DNA from: Linyphia triangularis
Taxonomy: Eukaryota > Arthropoda > Arachnida > Araneae > Linyphiidae
Direction of reading: 5' to 3'
Assembly: GCA_963978545.1 (NCBI GenBank)
Contig: OZ021722.1
Coordinates: forward strand, 2,108,001 to 2,172,000
Length of the DNA: 64,000 nucleotides
The notes beneath the pieces were generated by a model. It was not told the DNA's origin. It saw nothing but the letters and a program-made list of their open reading frames with translations, and did not search any database. Of this stretch, positions 46,934-56,929 are shown piece by piece; position 1 is the first letter of the stretch; every line of letters begins with the position of its first letter. Made by a program: the position numbers and the translations under genes.

Positions 46934-47114
46934 ACGACCAAACGGTATAGTGGTTAGCGTTCTAGCTTCTAGACCGCGAGGTTGCGGGTTCCGAGTCCCG
47001 TGTTAGGTATGGGTGTTTGTAAATGTATGTTGGCTTGTCTAATGACGAATGTTTCGGCGCATTATAGCCCTTGTGTTGCTGACGGCGCCAGATAATCTGA
47101 AAACAACCAACCAA
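46934..47114 (+). mobile_element. SINE-1 copy 6, 13-bp TSD
   Basis: Starts ACGACCAAACGG, with TTAGCGTTCTAGC in the head; the tail is AACAACCAACCAA, showing the AACC-type 3' end clearly. Direct repeat CCTTCGTTTCTTT (46921-46933, 47115-47127). Confidence 0.9.
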
Positions 47115-47389
47115 CCTTCGTTTCTTTCCTATGTCGTTTTTTATAGCTGCTTGCGGACGATTTTCTGGCGCTTGTTGTCTATGATTGTTAGAGTCTGATG
47201 AGTAGAAGTATTTATTCCTTTTATTGTATAATCATTTCCAGTGTAGCTCTCAAAAATCTAGTAAAATGTTTTGTTTTTTAAGTCATCAGATATGCTATCT
47301 GGAAATATATTTTTAGAATTCAATTGAACATATTCCAATACTGCCTTCGTGTTTCATTTTGAATTTTTTTTTTTTTTTTGAGGAGTTTG

Positions 47390-47580
47390 GTGTTTTTTTT
47401 TTTGAAGAGTTGGTGGGTTACCAGACAAAAAAAGGACATGTAATGTTTGGCAAGTTATCACATATTTGGCAATTGGATTTAGTTCAAATCATTCAAAGTC
47501 GATTTTTTAATAGTTTCGGCCATTTTTACCACGGCAGACTAGTGAGATAGATAAACTTGCAGTCGTATCTCATTCTATCA
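47390..47580. mobile_element. family E right-arm fragment
   Basis: GGCAATTGGATTTAGTTCAA, AGTCGATTTTTTAATAGTTT, ACGGCAGACTAGTG, TGCAGTCGTATCTCA. May belong with the left-arm fragment at 46641-46755, the SINE and unrelated DNA having separated them. Confidence 0.5.
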
Positions 47581-47914
47581 CAAAAAAACGAAACAAACTA
47601 ATTTAGAACTTTTATCTAGTTCAGCCTTTCACAAACTGTAGTTTTCGATCCACTGATGGATCGGAGGTCCATTCACACAGCCCTTATTAGAGATATATTA
47701 TTTAAAATTATATTTAATAATGATTATTCTTTACAAAATTTCTTTTTTTGTCCCACCAAACCGATTTGGGAAAAAATGTGTTCATCCCAGAAAATATTCA
47801 GTGTGCTGAGTATGAAGTATAGAACATAAGAGATTCGGTTTCTTATAAGTGGTTCGTCTTGTTTCGGAACCTTTTATCTAGTCGGAAAAGATATTAAGAA
47901 ACGCTTCAGGCAAA
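47581..47914. other. no gene seen
   Basis: A+T-rich; a GATCCACTGATGGATCGGAG hairpin near 47650 recalls hAT-type ends, but no partner was found. Confidence 0.35.
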
Positions 47915-48004
47915 GTTACAAAGACAAAAACGGCTCATCAAATGGGTGAAAGTCTATTTAAGGTTACTTTCACTCATTTGATGAGGCATTTTTGTCTTTG
48001 TAAC
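47915..48004. ncRNA. 90-nt hairpin, possible small-RNA precursor
   Basis: Two 39-nt arms (47915-47953 and 47966-48004) pair at 36 of 39 positions around a 12-nt loop (CTATTTAAGGTT). The arms begin GTTACAAAGACAAAAA and end with the complement. The size and near-perfect stem would suit a pre-miRNA-like or hairpin-siRNA precursor, but it could be a tiny foldback element; nothing in the DNA shows transcription. Confidence 0.35.
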
Positions 48005-48119
48005 TTTATTTTTAATCATTAATTTGAGAGTCTCGGATAAATGTATGATTTTCTGAAAATTGGAATATAGTAGGAGTATATAATAGGTCTTAAATTAATT
48101 TGCTTCGTTTTTCTGGTCG

Positions 48120-48310
48120 ACTGAAAGTTTAGATACCTAAAATCAAACATAATTCTGAATTTTTTTAAATAAAATATAGAGAAATGCTAGTAGATCATGA
48201 ATCTACTGGTCTGCTGGCGAAAAAATGGTCGAAACAGTTCTAAAATCGACTTTGAATGAGTTAAACTAAATCCGATTGCCAAGTACGTCATAACTTGCGA
48301 TTTGGAACTT
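48120..48310. mobile_element. family E left-arm fragment
   Basis: TAGTAGATCATGAATCTACT, GGTCGAAACAGTTCTAAAAT, ATGAGTTAAACTAAATCCGA. Confidence 0.5.
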
Positions 48311-48474
48311 ACAAGTGAGCAAAATAAGGGCTTATTTTTATTAAACAATTTCTTTTTTAAAACTTTTCGGGAAAGTTGAAGTACGTTTCAGTAGTCTCCT
48401 AGTCGATTTTCTCTTATTCGAGGCTCAAATTAGTGACCTCTGAAAGTCCTTTCGGTTTGTACTTTCAATGACCT

Positions 48475-48625
48475 ATTTTTATGCACAATGACAGCTAATC
48501 ATACCTGGACCTTCAGCTTAACGAGGATTCCTAACCCCAGCAAACATCTATGCCTATTCCAGGATTGGAATCCGGCACCTTTGGGATGCTAGGCCAGAGC
48601 GCTAACCACACAGCCATCTGGAAAT
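48475..48625 (-). mobile_element. SINE-2 copy, minus strand
   Basis: On the minus strand: tRNA-like GGTTAGCGCTCTGGCC (A box), CCAATCCTGG (B-box region decayed), then GGGTTAGGAATCCTCG and GAAGGTCCAGGTATGATTAG, collinear with the 22252 and 56500 copies. Confidence 0.6.
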
Positions 48626-49083
48626 GCCCTTTCGCGAAACCCCTTTTAAAATTCCTCTCCTGTTGCGTTGCTGTAGAAAAAGTATCTTGCAAAATGAAAA
48701 TTTACTACCAGTCTATTTAATTTCCACTAAAAAAATGGCGCAATTATTTTAGTTTCATAAGGCGGCAAATTTCTTCCACCCACGATGTTACAAATCAGCC
48801 GGTTTGTCACGGAAATGCAACATGGTTACATGGAACTTTTTCCTTTTCAAAGTTTATTTATCTTTCCAGTGGTTAACCCGTATCTGTTGCTTAACAAGCG
48901 TTTCTGAGCAAGCGTTATAACATTCATCGTAGTTTTAATTGTTACAAAACTCTAAACAACGCTTAATTAAAAGCTTCGAAGTAATAAAAATATTTACATT
49001 TCAACTCTTGCTTCATTTCGTGACATATCAAGATAGATCTTGTGGAAAGGCACGACAGATGAATAATGACACGAATCAGAATT
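48626..49083. other. no gene seen
   Basis: No supported feature. Confidence 0.45.
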
Positions 49084-49429
49084 AGTCCGAAAGGCGACTG
49101 TAGGCAAGTTGAGGAATTAATTTAATTTTGGAATTTATTCTTTAGAATTTTTTGTGTAAATTTAGTACATCATGAATCCGCTGGTTAGCCAGGACAAAAA
49201 TGGCCGAAACTATTCAAAAAACGATTTTGAATGAGTTGAATTAAATCCGATTGCCAAATATTCTGTAACTTGCCAGATAATGAGCATTCTCTTTTCATGA
49301 GGTAACACACTGCTCTTTTATTTTCGACGAGGAAAAGTGCAGACGATAATAATTATTCTTCTGGGGGAAATATTTCCAGCTTTAAAAAGTAAGCCAAGTT
49401 GGCGATAAATATTACGTCAAAGATGACGA
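49084..49429. mobile_element. family E left half (copy e)
   Basis: AGTCCGAAAGGCGACTG at the edge, ATGAGTTGAATTAAATCCGA, and part of the centre (TATTACGTCAAAGATGACG). It breaks off where copy f starts. Confidence 0.65.
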
Positions 49430-50013
49430 GCACAAAGATGATCCACTGGTCTACCGCGGCCAAAATGGCCGAAACTGATCAAAAATCGACTTAGAATGAG
49501 TTGAGGTAAAATCCGATTGCCAAATATGTCATAACTTGCCAAAAAGAGAACAAACTTTTTCGTTTGGCAACCCACTGCACTCTGATTTTTAATGAGAAAA
49601 AGCGCATACGATTTCTGATCTCTGCCTCGGAAAACTTGTATCTTTTAAAAGTAAGCCAAATTGGCGACACCAGTTACGTCATCAATGACGTAATGTTTAT
49701 TGCCAATTTGGCTCATTTGTGAATGATGCAAGTAAGCCATAGACGCACACATCAGAATCGTCTGCAACCTTCTTTATTGAAAATTAAAGAGTGAGGGTAC
49801 CAAATAAAAAAAAATGCTAATTATTTGGCAAGTTATGGCGCATTTGGCAATTGAATTTAGTTCAACTTATTAAAAGTCGATTTTTGACCAGCTTCGGCCA
49901 ATTTTGCCACGGCAGACCAGTGGATTCTTAATCTACTCACTTTTCTCCAATTTCTATAAAAAAATCAGAAGGATGTTCGATGGGGTCCAAAAATTACAGT
50001 CGCCTCTCAATCT
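49430..50013. mobile_element. family E copy f, left-truncated, nested
   Basis: Starts within the left arm (GATCCACTGGTCTACCGCGG) and runs through the centre (TTACGTCATCAATGACGTAA) to ACAGTCGCCTCTCAATCT. Closest to copy c at 27957. Framed by halves e and g. Confidence 0.7.
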
Positions 50014-50304
50014 AAAATGAAAGGTATTGGCACCGCAAATTAGACAAATTGTCTGCCATCTTCTTAATTAAAAATTAAAGAGAGGTGGATTACCAGGGAA
50101 AAAAAAAAGATATTCAACATTTGGCAAGTTAAAAATTATTTGGCAATCGGATTTAGTTCAACTAATTCAAAGTCTATTTTTGAATAGTTTCGGTCATTTT
50201 TGGAGATATGAGTGAATTCATAATATTCTAACATTTATGTACATAGTATAAAAAATCATACTCATGTTCGATTAGGTAATTTTACTTGCAGTCACTTCTC
50301 AGTC
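50014..50304. mobile_element. family E right half (copy g)
   Basis: AATTGTCTGCCATCTTCTTA, GGATTTAGTTCAACTAATTC, ending TGCAGTCACTTCTCAGTC. Complements copy e, as d does b. Confidence 0.6.
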
Positions 50305-51129
50305 AAGATTTGGGTGATGGGCAAAAGTGAAGGATCCTGCAAAATCAACATATTTGCTTTGAAAATCATTCAAATGTAAAAAGTACCTGGCTAACTGTCC
50401 CCATTTCACAACTCTAATCACCGCCACTGGTGGCTTCAAGGTCGACCCCCCAAAAGTTAAACAGCTTCGAGAGCATTTTTATGCGGAAGGACTGATTGGG
50501 CGGATTTTAATATCATTTCGGCATGCGGTAAGTCCCCATAAATAGATGAGAATATTTTTTAAATGTCGGGCATATCGGTTTAATTAATACGTCCCTTATG
50601 AAAATCCTTTAAAAATAAAAAAAAAACACTCGTTATATTTCATTCAGGTTTTGTCGAGCTCCTTAATTATTGTTGTTGTATGTTGTGATATTCGTAAGTT
50701 TTTTTGAATGTTGCCATATTTGGAGGAGAAGGGGGGGGGGGGTTACAATACTGGTATTTCGATTACTACATTAAACAGATTGCTGTTCAGTTTTAAAAAT
50801 CGTTCCGATTGTTTCTCCCTTGAGGTTCAATAAAGACTGAAAATTCAAAAAAAAAAAAAAACTGTTTATTCCCAGACAAGGCAGTTGGTTCCTTGAAACA
50901 GTTGGAGGTGGATGAACTAAGGCATAGGGGCAGTTGTCTCAAGGTGAAGACCAACGCCTTTTCCTTTACTTATTAATTGAAAATGATCTTGTCGTGATTT
51001 TGCTGTGTGTCGCCCTTGAGACAGTTGGAATCGATCGTCTGGAGGTGAAAGTGCGCCCGTGACCGCACAATGGTCAAGTGTGGTCATCTTGTTGACCCTC
51101 AGAAGTTCATTGAATTTATGATATAAAGG
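50305..51129. other. no gene seen
   Basis: A 12-nt G run at 50731-50742 and a poly(A) run near 50850. No supported gene. Confidence 0.45.
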
Positions 51130-51420
51130 AACATCATTAGATCTGTGTGAAGGGGTGATAATAGAGTCTATGAAAACGAAGTTTGCGATATAAATCCTTT
51201 ATATGCATTGCCAATTTATATGCTTGGTGTTTGCGTCTAATTTTATATATTAAAAACACATCTATCAGCAAATTATGCGGTACACTACTCTTCAAAATTT
51301 GTTCATTTAAATTTATGCATTCACATCAAAGTATTTTTTTTTTTATTTATTCTAATTAAAACATTTTTAGCAATTCCGAAATAGAAAGTATCTTCCTATT
51401 TTCAATGCTTATCCACGCAA
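51130..51420 (-). mobile_element. family F fragment, minus strand
   Basis: GATATAAATCCTTTATATGC, ATTTATGCATTCACATCAAA. Only the distal part of the family. Confidence 0.4.
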
Positions 51421-51532
51421 ATATGTTCTAAATTTATATTGTTTGCGATTTGCAGAACTAAAAAAATTTTATTCTACAATGACATCCAAAATATTCTTTA
51501 GATGCAATAATTTTGATTAAAAAAAAAAAAAA

Positions 51533-51752
51533 TTTAAAAAAAAAAGGAAGACTATTGCATGTGAAGCCACTGCATAAATATTGATGTAAGGATTTCAAAT
51601 ATAAAACAAAATATATATTAGACGTTATTTTCTAGTTTTTAATTGATGTCATGAAGTGATCATTTTCGTATCAAATTCAAAGTGGTTATACAGAGCAGTT
51701 TGTAAATGCACTGGGTTAGAAGCGAGTATAGGGAATAATGGTCCTTCTTTGA
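51533..51752 (-). mobile_element. MITE-B copy 9, partial
   Basis: GAAGCCACTGCATAAATATT, GTAAGGATTTCAAATATAAA, TTAGACGTTATTTTCTAGTT, GTCATGAAGTGATCATTTTC. The left arm is absent and the right arm eroded. Confidence 0.65.
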
Positions 51753-52577
51753 AATGAATGTGGTTCCGGTAATATAAGTTTATTTTCTTCGGTGATTTAT
51801 CTCTGCGATCGTTGATGACTAAGAATTCCTCGTGTTACACCATCGCAACGTTCTTCTCGTATGATTTTCTTTCGCTTACGTGTTTCTACATTACAAGTGG
51901 TGGACACCCTTTGTATTGTTGACAATTATTTCAAGCTGATGAAACAACTTTGAACACTCATTTATTATATTTTCAAGCAAAATTTCAAAACTAAATACAA
52001 AATTTCGAACTAAACCATTAATCGTGATTTGAAATCGCAACCAACGTAAACAATGAAAGCAGTTTTTAGAAAGAAAAAATATAAAAAAGATTTTTTACAA
52101 AGAACATGTTTTATTTGTACTTTAAAGAGGAAATTGAATCCTGTAATTGGAAAACATCATTATTTATTTGAGGCGTTTTCTCGATTTAATTCAGATTGTG
52201 ACGATTAAAGAACAAAAATGCCGCAGGAATGCGTCCTCTGAATTCAAATGACGATGGAATTAATTTGCAGAAAGAAAAAGATAATTAAATTCTCCATTTT
52301 TTGACTATCTATGAATTTGAAAGTTATTTGTAGGGTTTTCATCATTTCGCTAAAACAAAACTGATTTCCCTAAAAGGAATTGTCCTTATTATTCTGAAAT
52401 AAAATTTGAAAATGAATAATATTTTTACTAAATAATTCGACAATTGCGATGTGCAGAGGATGTACCCCCGTGGAAGGTTTTTTTCTCACTATTACTCAAG
52501 CTTATTTGGTACTAGGTTATGAATAATACGAGTTTAACAAATTATGAATCGGGGAACTAATAAATAATCCAAACTAG
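51753..52577. other. A+T-rich DNA, no gene seen
   Basis: No supported feature. Confidence 0.5.
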
Positions 52578-53345
52578 GAACACAGCACAACTTTCAATTA
52601 CACTATAATACTGATGTGGATTGGTGTTATTTACCATTAATATATTTCCATCATTCATTTTTTTTAAAAAAATGGTCAGTTTGGCGATATTTTTTATTAT
52701 TCTTTAAAAAAAATTCCGCCCAACTGCAATTTGGCGATATACTTTTCGATAATTCTTACATTATCCTTTCTTGTAAATGAAACAGAGCAGTAGAGAAAAA
52801 CGGTCGTTGATGAACGATGCTTAAGGAAAGATGTGTTGAAGACATCCGTTTTTCAACTTCTTACGCCTTTATAGCAATCTAAAGGAAATTTTGGAGTTGC
52901 GTAGAACAGCTTAAGACCACTGCAATTTGGATCAAAATCATTAGAACCGTGTATTCACTGAAAAACGTGATTTAACGAACAATTTTGACGAAAACTTTCT
53001 TGGTAGGCCACCACTAACCCATACACCAAATTTGGACACGGTAAGTCATTTCTTTCGAGAGTTAAGCTAACCTCTTACACACAGACAGACATTTTTGCTA
53101 GACCACTTTTTTGAAATCAGGATGTTCCAAAGCCGACCAAACGGTATAGTGGTTAGAGTGCTAGCTTCTAGACCGCGAGGTTGCGGGTTCCGATTCCCGT
53201 GTTAGGCATGGGTGTTTGTAAATGTATGTTGGCTTGTCGAATGACGAATGTTTCGGCGCATTATGGCCCTCGTGATGCTGCCAGATAATCTGAAAACAAC
53301 CAACCAGAATGTTCCAAAACATGGGAAAATGCAAATAATAATAAT
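52578..53345 (+). mobile_element. family C repeat, copy 9, with nested SINE-1
   Basis: Opens ACAGCACAACTTTCAATTAC, retains AGGCCACCACTAACCCATAC, and is split at ATGTTCCAAA by a SINE-1. Its right part (CAAAACATGGGAAAATGC) continues after the SINE. Confidence 0.65.
53132..53305 (+). mobile_element. SINE-1 copy 7, 13-bp TSD with one mismatch
   Basis: Intact head (TTAGAGTGCTAGC). It lacks 8 bases near the 3' end (GATGCTGCCAGATAATC instead of ...GCTGACGGCGCCAG...). Direct repeat AGGATGTTCCAAA / AGAATGTTCCAAA (53119-53131, 53306-53318). Confidence 0.9.
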
Positions 53346-53739
53346 AATAATTTTTCATAACAATTTGTAAAACAAATCAAACTCTTTTTTAATCATTTTG
53401 AATCAGAAATCGTGGTGAAAGTAGCACTTTATCACGAGGAGTGCAGGAAAGTAATTTTCTTTCATTAGTGTGAAGAAGTTCTCTTGCATGAAGAAGTCTT
53501 GGCATTGAAATGACATATTTTCAGAAGATATTCATTGACTAGAGTTGCCAACATTAATAAATATATGTATTAAAAATATTTTTTGCTCGCGATTCTAAAA
53601 AATATTGAAGGGAAAATACTTTTTCCATAACTTTTTCAAACTCGGCAAATTATTTGACTCGTGCACTCTTCAAATAAGCGTTTTACGTCGTTTGATAAAG
53701 TGTTACTTTCCCCACTTGTTGCATAAATAAATATGGGCT
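53346..53739. other. no gene; dispersed repeat at 53520-53730
   Basis: GGGAAAATACTTTTTCCATAA and the surrounding AAAAATATTTTTTGCTC resemble 40800-40975. Class unknown. Confidence 0.35.
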
Positions 53740-53753
53740 TCCGATACTTGCGG

Positions 53754-53917
53754 GCCGACCGAACGGTATAGCTTGCTAGCTTCTAGACCGCGAGGTTCCG
53801 AGTCCCGTGTTGGGCATGGGTGTTTGTAAATGTATGTTGGCTTGTCGAATGACGAATGTTTCGGCGCATTATAGCCCTCGTGTTGCTGACGGCGCCAGAT
53901 AATCTGAATACAACCAA
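53754..53917 (+). mobile_element. SINE-1 copy 8, 14-bp TSD, head deletion
   Basis: Direct repeat TCCGATACTTGCGG (53740-53753, 53918-53931). The head lacks 7 bases between the boxes (GCGAGGTTCCGAGTCCCG), consistent with slippage between two GGTT copies, and the A-box region is altered (GTATAGCTTGC). The B box is intact. Confidence 0.9.
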
Positions 53918-53931
53918 TCCGATACTTGCGG

Positions 53932-54125
53932 TAGAGTATCGAGCTCATAACCGGAGGGTTGAGGGGGTTTGGGCCTCCGTCCGCCAAATATCGGTGTGTA
54001 CCTAATGGGGGCTGGTGCACATTAAATCTGTCGTGGCCTCAACGTCCTCTCGTTGGTGTGGTGGGGTCGGAGAGAGGGAAGATTTCGATCTCGTATTCTT
54101 CTAGATGCTCAAAATTACGAGACGC
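53932..54125 (+). mobile_element. SINE-3, tRNA-headed, spider-type
   Basis: A tRNA-like head with GGTAGAGTATCGAGCTCATAA (anticodon arm with CAT) and a decayed B-box region, then a core containing GTGCACATTAAATCTGTCG, TGGCCTCAACGTCCTCTCG and TTGGTGTGGTG, and CTCAAAATTACGAGAC further on. From memory this core is a SINE abundant in spider genomes. The host assignment is an inference. Confidence 0.5.
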
Positions 54126-54834
54126 TTTTGGCTGTGTTAAGCACGTTATAAGTGGCAGAAATAGACAGTCGGTGGTTTCAAAACAAAACAAACAAATAAC
54201 TAAATATTTTTTGCCCGAAAACAATACTTTCGTTGCCCTATGTCAACATACGATAAATTAACAGTAAAAAGCTGCCAAAAAGGGCGATGTTTTGCCCACG
54301 GTGGAAGTCTCCCAACTTGACCATAAGAAGAAGAGGTTAGTCAACTCTTGGCAGTTGCGTAAATCTCCGCCAAAAGAGAAAAGAAGAGTCATTGTTCGGA
54401 ATGATTAAATGCTTCTTGTACCTCTTCCCAGTTTCGTTAACCCATATCGGACACCATTGTTGATCCGGACAATTATACGATGGGGCAAGAAGAGGCGCTC
54501 TTTTGTGCGCTTCTTTATTTCTCGCCAATCATCATCATCATCTGTTGGTGAGAATAGAATTAAGAAAAAAAATGACACAAAAATAAAAATAAAAATTAAA
54601 AGCCGATTTGCACTGCCTGATTTCTAGATTCTTATCTCATCCCAAGTTGCTTAACATCCGTTGGGAAGAAAGAAGGAATGCCAAAATATAATTTAAATTT
54701 ATGAACTGTGAGTAATCACGTAGAATTTGAATTTTATCTGATCATTGTCGTGAATTCTAATTAAAAGAAAAGGAATATGAATTGTCATGTATATATTTTT
54801 TTTTTTAATGTTGAACCATTTCGTTGTGAAGTTG
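54126..54834. other. no gene supported
   Basis: Overlapping short frames on both strands at 53959-54261 and 54337-54627 cancel each other; none has a domain. Confidence 0.4.
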
Positions 54835-54847
54835 CTCATTGAGAGGA

Positions 54848-55012
54848 GCCGATCAAACGGGATAGTGGTTAGCGTGCTGGCTTCTAGACCGCGAGGTTCC
54901 GAGTCCCGTGTTAGGCATGGGTGTTTGTAAATGTATGTTGGCTTGTCTAATGACGAATGTTTCGGCGCATTATAGCCCTCGTGTTGCTGCCAGATAATCT
55001 GAAAACAACCAA
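54848..55012 (+). mobile_element. SINE-1 copy 9, 13-bp TSD, two deletions
   Basis: Direct repeat CTCATTGAGAGGA (54835-54847, 55013-55025). Combines the 7-base head deletion of copy 8 with the 8-base 3' deletion of copy 7. Confidence 0.9.
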
Positions 55013-55020
55013 CTCATTGA

Positions 55021-55183
55021 GAGGAAGTCCTCGTAAGGATCGTTCCCTATAATCGCTATGTTACAATCCTCTAGCCCAGTACATTTAGAAACTACTTTCT
55101 ACAAAACCACCTTGACAAAAAGGATCGCTTAATGAAATGACATAAATTGTTTAATTGTTTTAATGTCTATCTATTATAAATGA

Positions 55184-55215
<32 letters not shown>

Positions 55216-55420
55216 GCAAAAGTCTATTGCAGGTGTGAGCCACGGCATAGGCATCGACGTAAAGATTTCAATAATAAAATAAAATATATTAGGCGTTATT
55301 TTTGAGTTTTTAATTCGTGTCATTTCATTAATTGAACCTTTTCGAACATACTCACCAAATGTCCAAGGTTTTCTACTTAGTAGTTTCTAAATGAACTAAG
55401 CTAGAGGATTGTAACATAGT
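55021..55420 (-). mobile_element. MITE-B copy 10
   Basis: Left arm GTCCTCGTAAGGATCGTTCC and ATCCTCTAGCCCAGTACATT; right arm AGTTTCTAAATGAACTAAGC then TAGAGGATTGTAACATAG. Complete apart from an internal poly(A) run (about 55190-55215). SINE-1 copies abut both sides. Confidence 0.75.
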
Positions 55421-55430
55421 AAACCTATGA

Positions 55431-55604
55431 TTTGATATAGTTGGTTGTTTTCAGATTATCTGGCGCCGTCAGCAACACTAGGGCTATAATGTGCCGAAAC
55501 ATTCGTCATTAGACAAGCCAACATACATTTACAAACACCCATGCTTAATAAGGGACTCGGAACCCGCAACCTCGAGGTGTAGAAGTTAGCACGCTATACC
55601 GTTC
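55431..55604 (-). mobile_element. SINE-1 copy 10, minus strand, 10-bp TSD
   Basis: The only minus-strand member. Direct repeat AAACCTATGA (55421-55430, 55605-55614). Head altered: GAACGGTATAGCGTGC and a CCTCGAGGTGTAG change in the anticodon region. Confidence 0.85.
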
Positions 55605-55614
55605 AAACCTATGA

Positions 55615-55992
55615 GTAATTGAAAGTAATTAGGCTGCTGATAAGAGCGAATTAAAAATAGTATTGCACGAAGCAATGCACGAAGGTACGTGTCTAAACTC
55701 AAACGGAAGTGGCAAGAATTTTTATCGGGATACATTTAGGGAAATTCTATGCACATTTCGTAATTCAGCTCCAAATCGAGTCAAAAGTTTCGACAAATTT
55801 ATTTTGTTCCCATTTATTTTGTCAGCATTCTATTGTTATTTTATTGTTTGCATACTAAAAGAAAAAAAGATTTATTTTTAATAAAACAAAAAAAATTAAA
55901 TATAAATTTTTTGTTGTTGAAAGTTGAAGGTTTTCAGGCTAGACATCTTAAACATATACGTAAGTAAGCAATGTTTTGTATTTGCACTTAAT
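55615..55992. other. no gene supported
   Basis: A plus-strand frame at 55663-55881 (72 codons, MHEAMHEGTCLNSNGSGKNF) has no domain. Confidence 0.35.
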
Positions 55993-56358
55993 CAGGGTTC
56001 CCACTCAAATCACAGAATGAAAATCAATGACTTTTAAGGACCTAATTAATGCTTTTAAGGACCTTTAAAAATTTGTCTTCAGGCATCATGACTATATATA
56101 AATTTTTTATAAAGTATATTCTACCTAAACAGTGGCATGCGTAATACAAATATACGTCAGAAAATTCTGATACAGTGCGGATAAGTGGCAGACACGTGGG
56201 GATAGCAAGTCTGAGTTGCATTTTTGTAAATTTTTCAGTTGGACAACATACACAAAAATTAATGACTTTTAAGGACCTCTAAGCATTTTCAAGGCCTTGA
56301 AAACAGGTTAAAAAATATTAAGCACTTTTAATGATTTTCAATGACCGTGGGAACCCTG
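55993..56358. mobile_element. hAT-like MITE (CAGGGTTCCCA ends)
   Basis: Left CAGGGTTCCCACTC and right GTGGGAACCCTG are inverted ends, with internal AATGACTTTTAAGGACC blocks, a pattern I recall as a widespread invertebrate hAT MITE. The flanking 8-mers do not match. Confidence 0.65.
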
Positions 56359-56499
56359 TTAATAAAGTGCACTGTTATTAACGACTCTTCATCATTGCTT
56401 CAGATAGTAGTTTGAATCCAAGAGCTTAACGGACCGCAGAGGATCTTCACTCAGCCATCTACGTTGTCAGATCAGAATTCCTACGGCCCACTTGATGAC

Positions 56500-56640
56500 T
56501 GTGGAGTTAGCGCTCTGGCCTCGTATACCAAAGGTTCGAATCCCGCGTTAGTCACGGATGTTCGGTATGGTTCGGAATCCACGCTAAGTTGTAGGTCTTG
56601 GCCTGATAAGCCGTTATTGTGCATGAAAATATGTCGTTGA
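56500..56640 (+). mobile_element. SINE-2 copy
   Basis: A tRNA-like head with GAGTTAGCGCTCTGGCCTCG and a good B box GGTTCGAATCCCGC, then GGTTCGGAATCCACG and GTAGGTCTTGGCCTGATAAG. The best-preserved member of the family here. Confidence 0.7.
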
Positions 56641-56667
56641 GCGCACAGACTAACCAATCAACTTCTA

Positions 56668-56880
56668 AACAACTTTTCTGCTCAGCAAGTAGACGATGTC
56701 ATTTGAATATTTCCCCCATGATGTTTTGATGAAATAGATTGCTCTTAGTTACAAACATATTTTAACTAGTTTTGGGGGAAGTTACTATTAGTATATATCT
56801 CAGTAGTGATCAGTAAGCCTTCTTCGTCTTAACCAAACATTGACTATCTAGAAGTTGTAGTAAAGAGCAGTGGATAACCT
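56668..56880. mobile_element. hAT-like MITE fragment related to 33548-33790
   Basis: Shares GTTTTGGGGGAAGTTACTAT, TTAGTTACAAACATATTTTA and TAGAAGTTGTAGTAAAGAG. The left terminus is missing. Confidence 0.65.
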
Positions 56881-56929
56881 TCTTGAATACATCAAATACT
56901 CTTTTGTCGCCCGATGGGCGAAAACGTTA

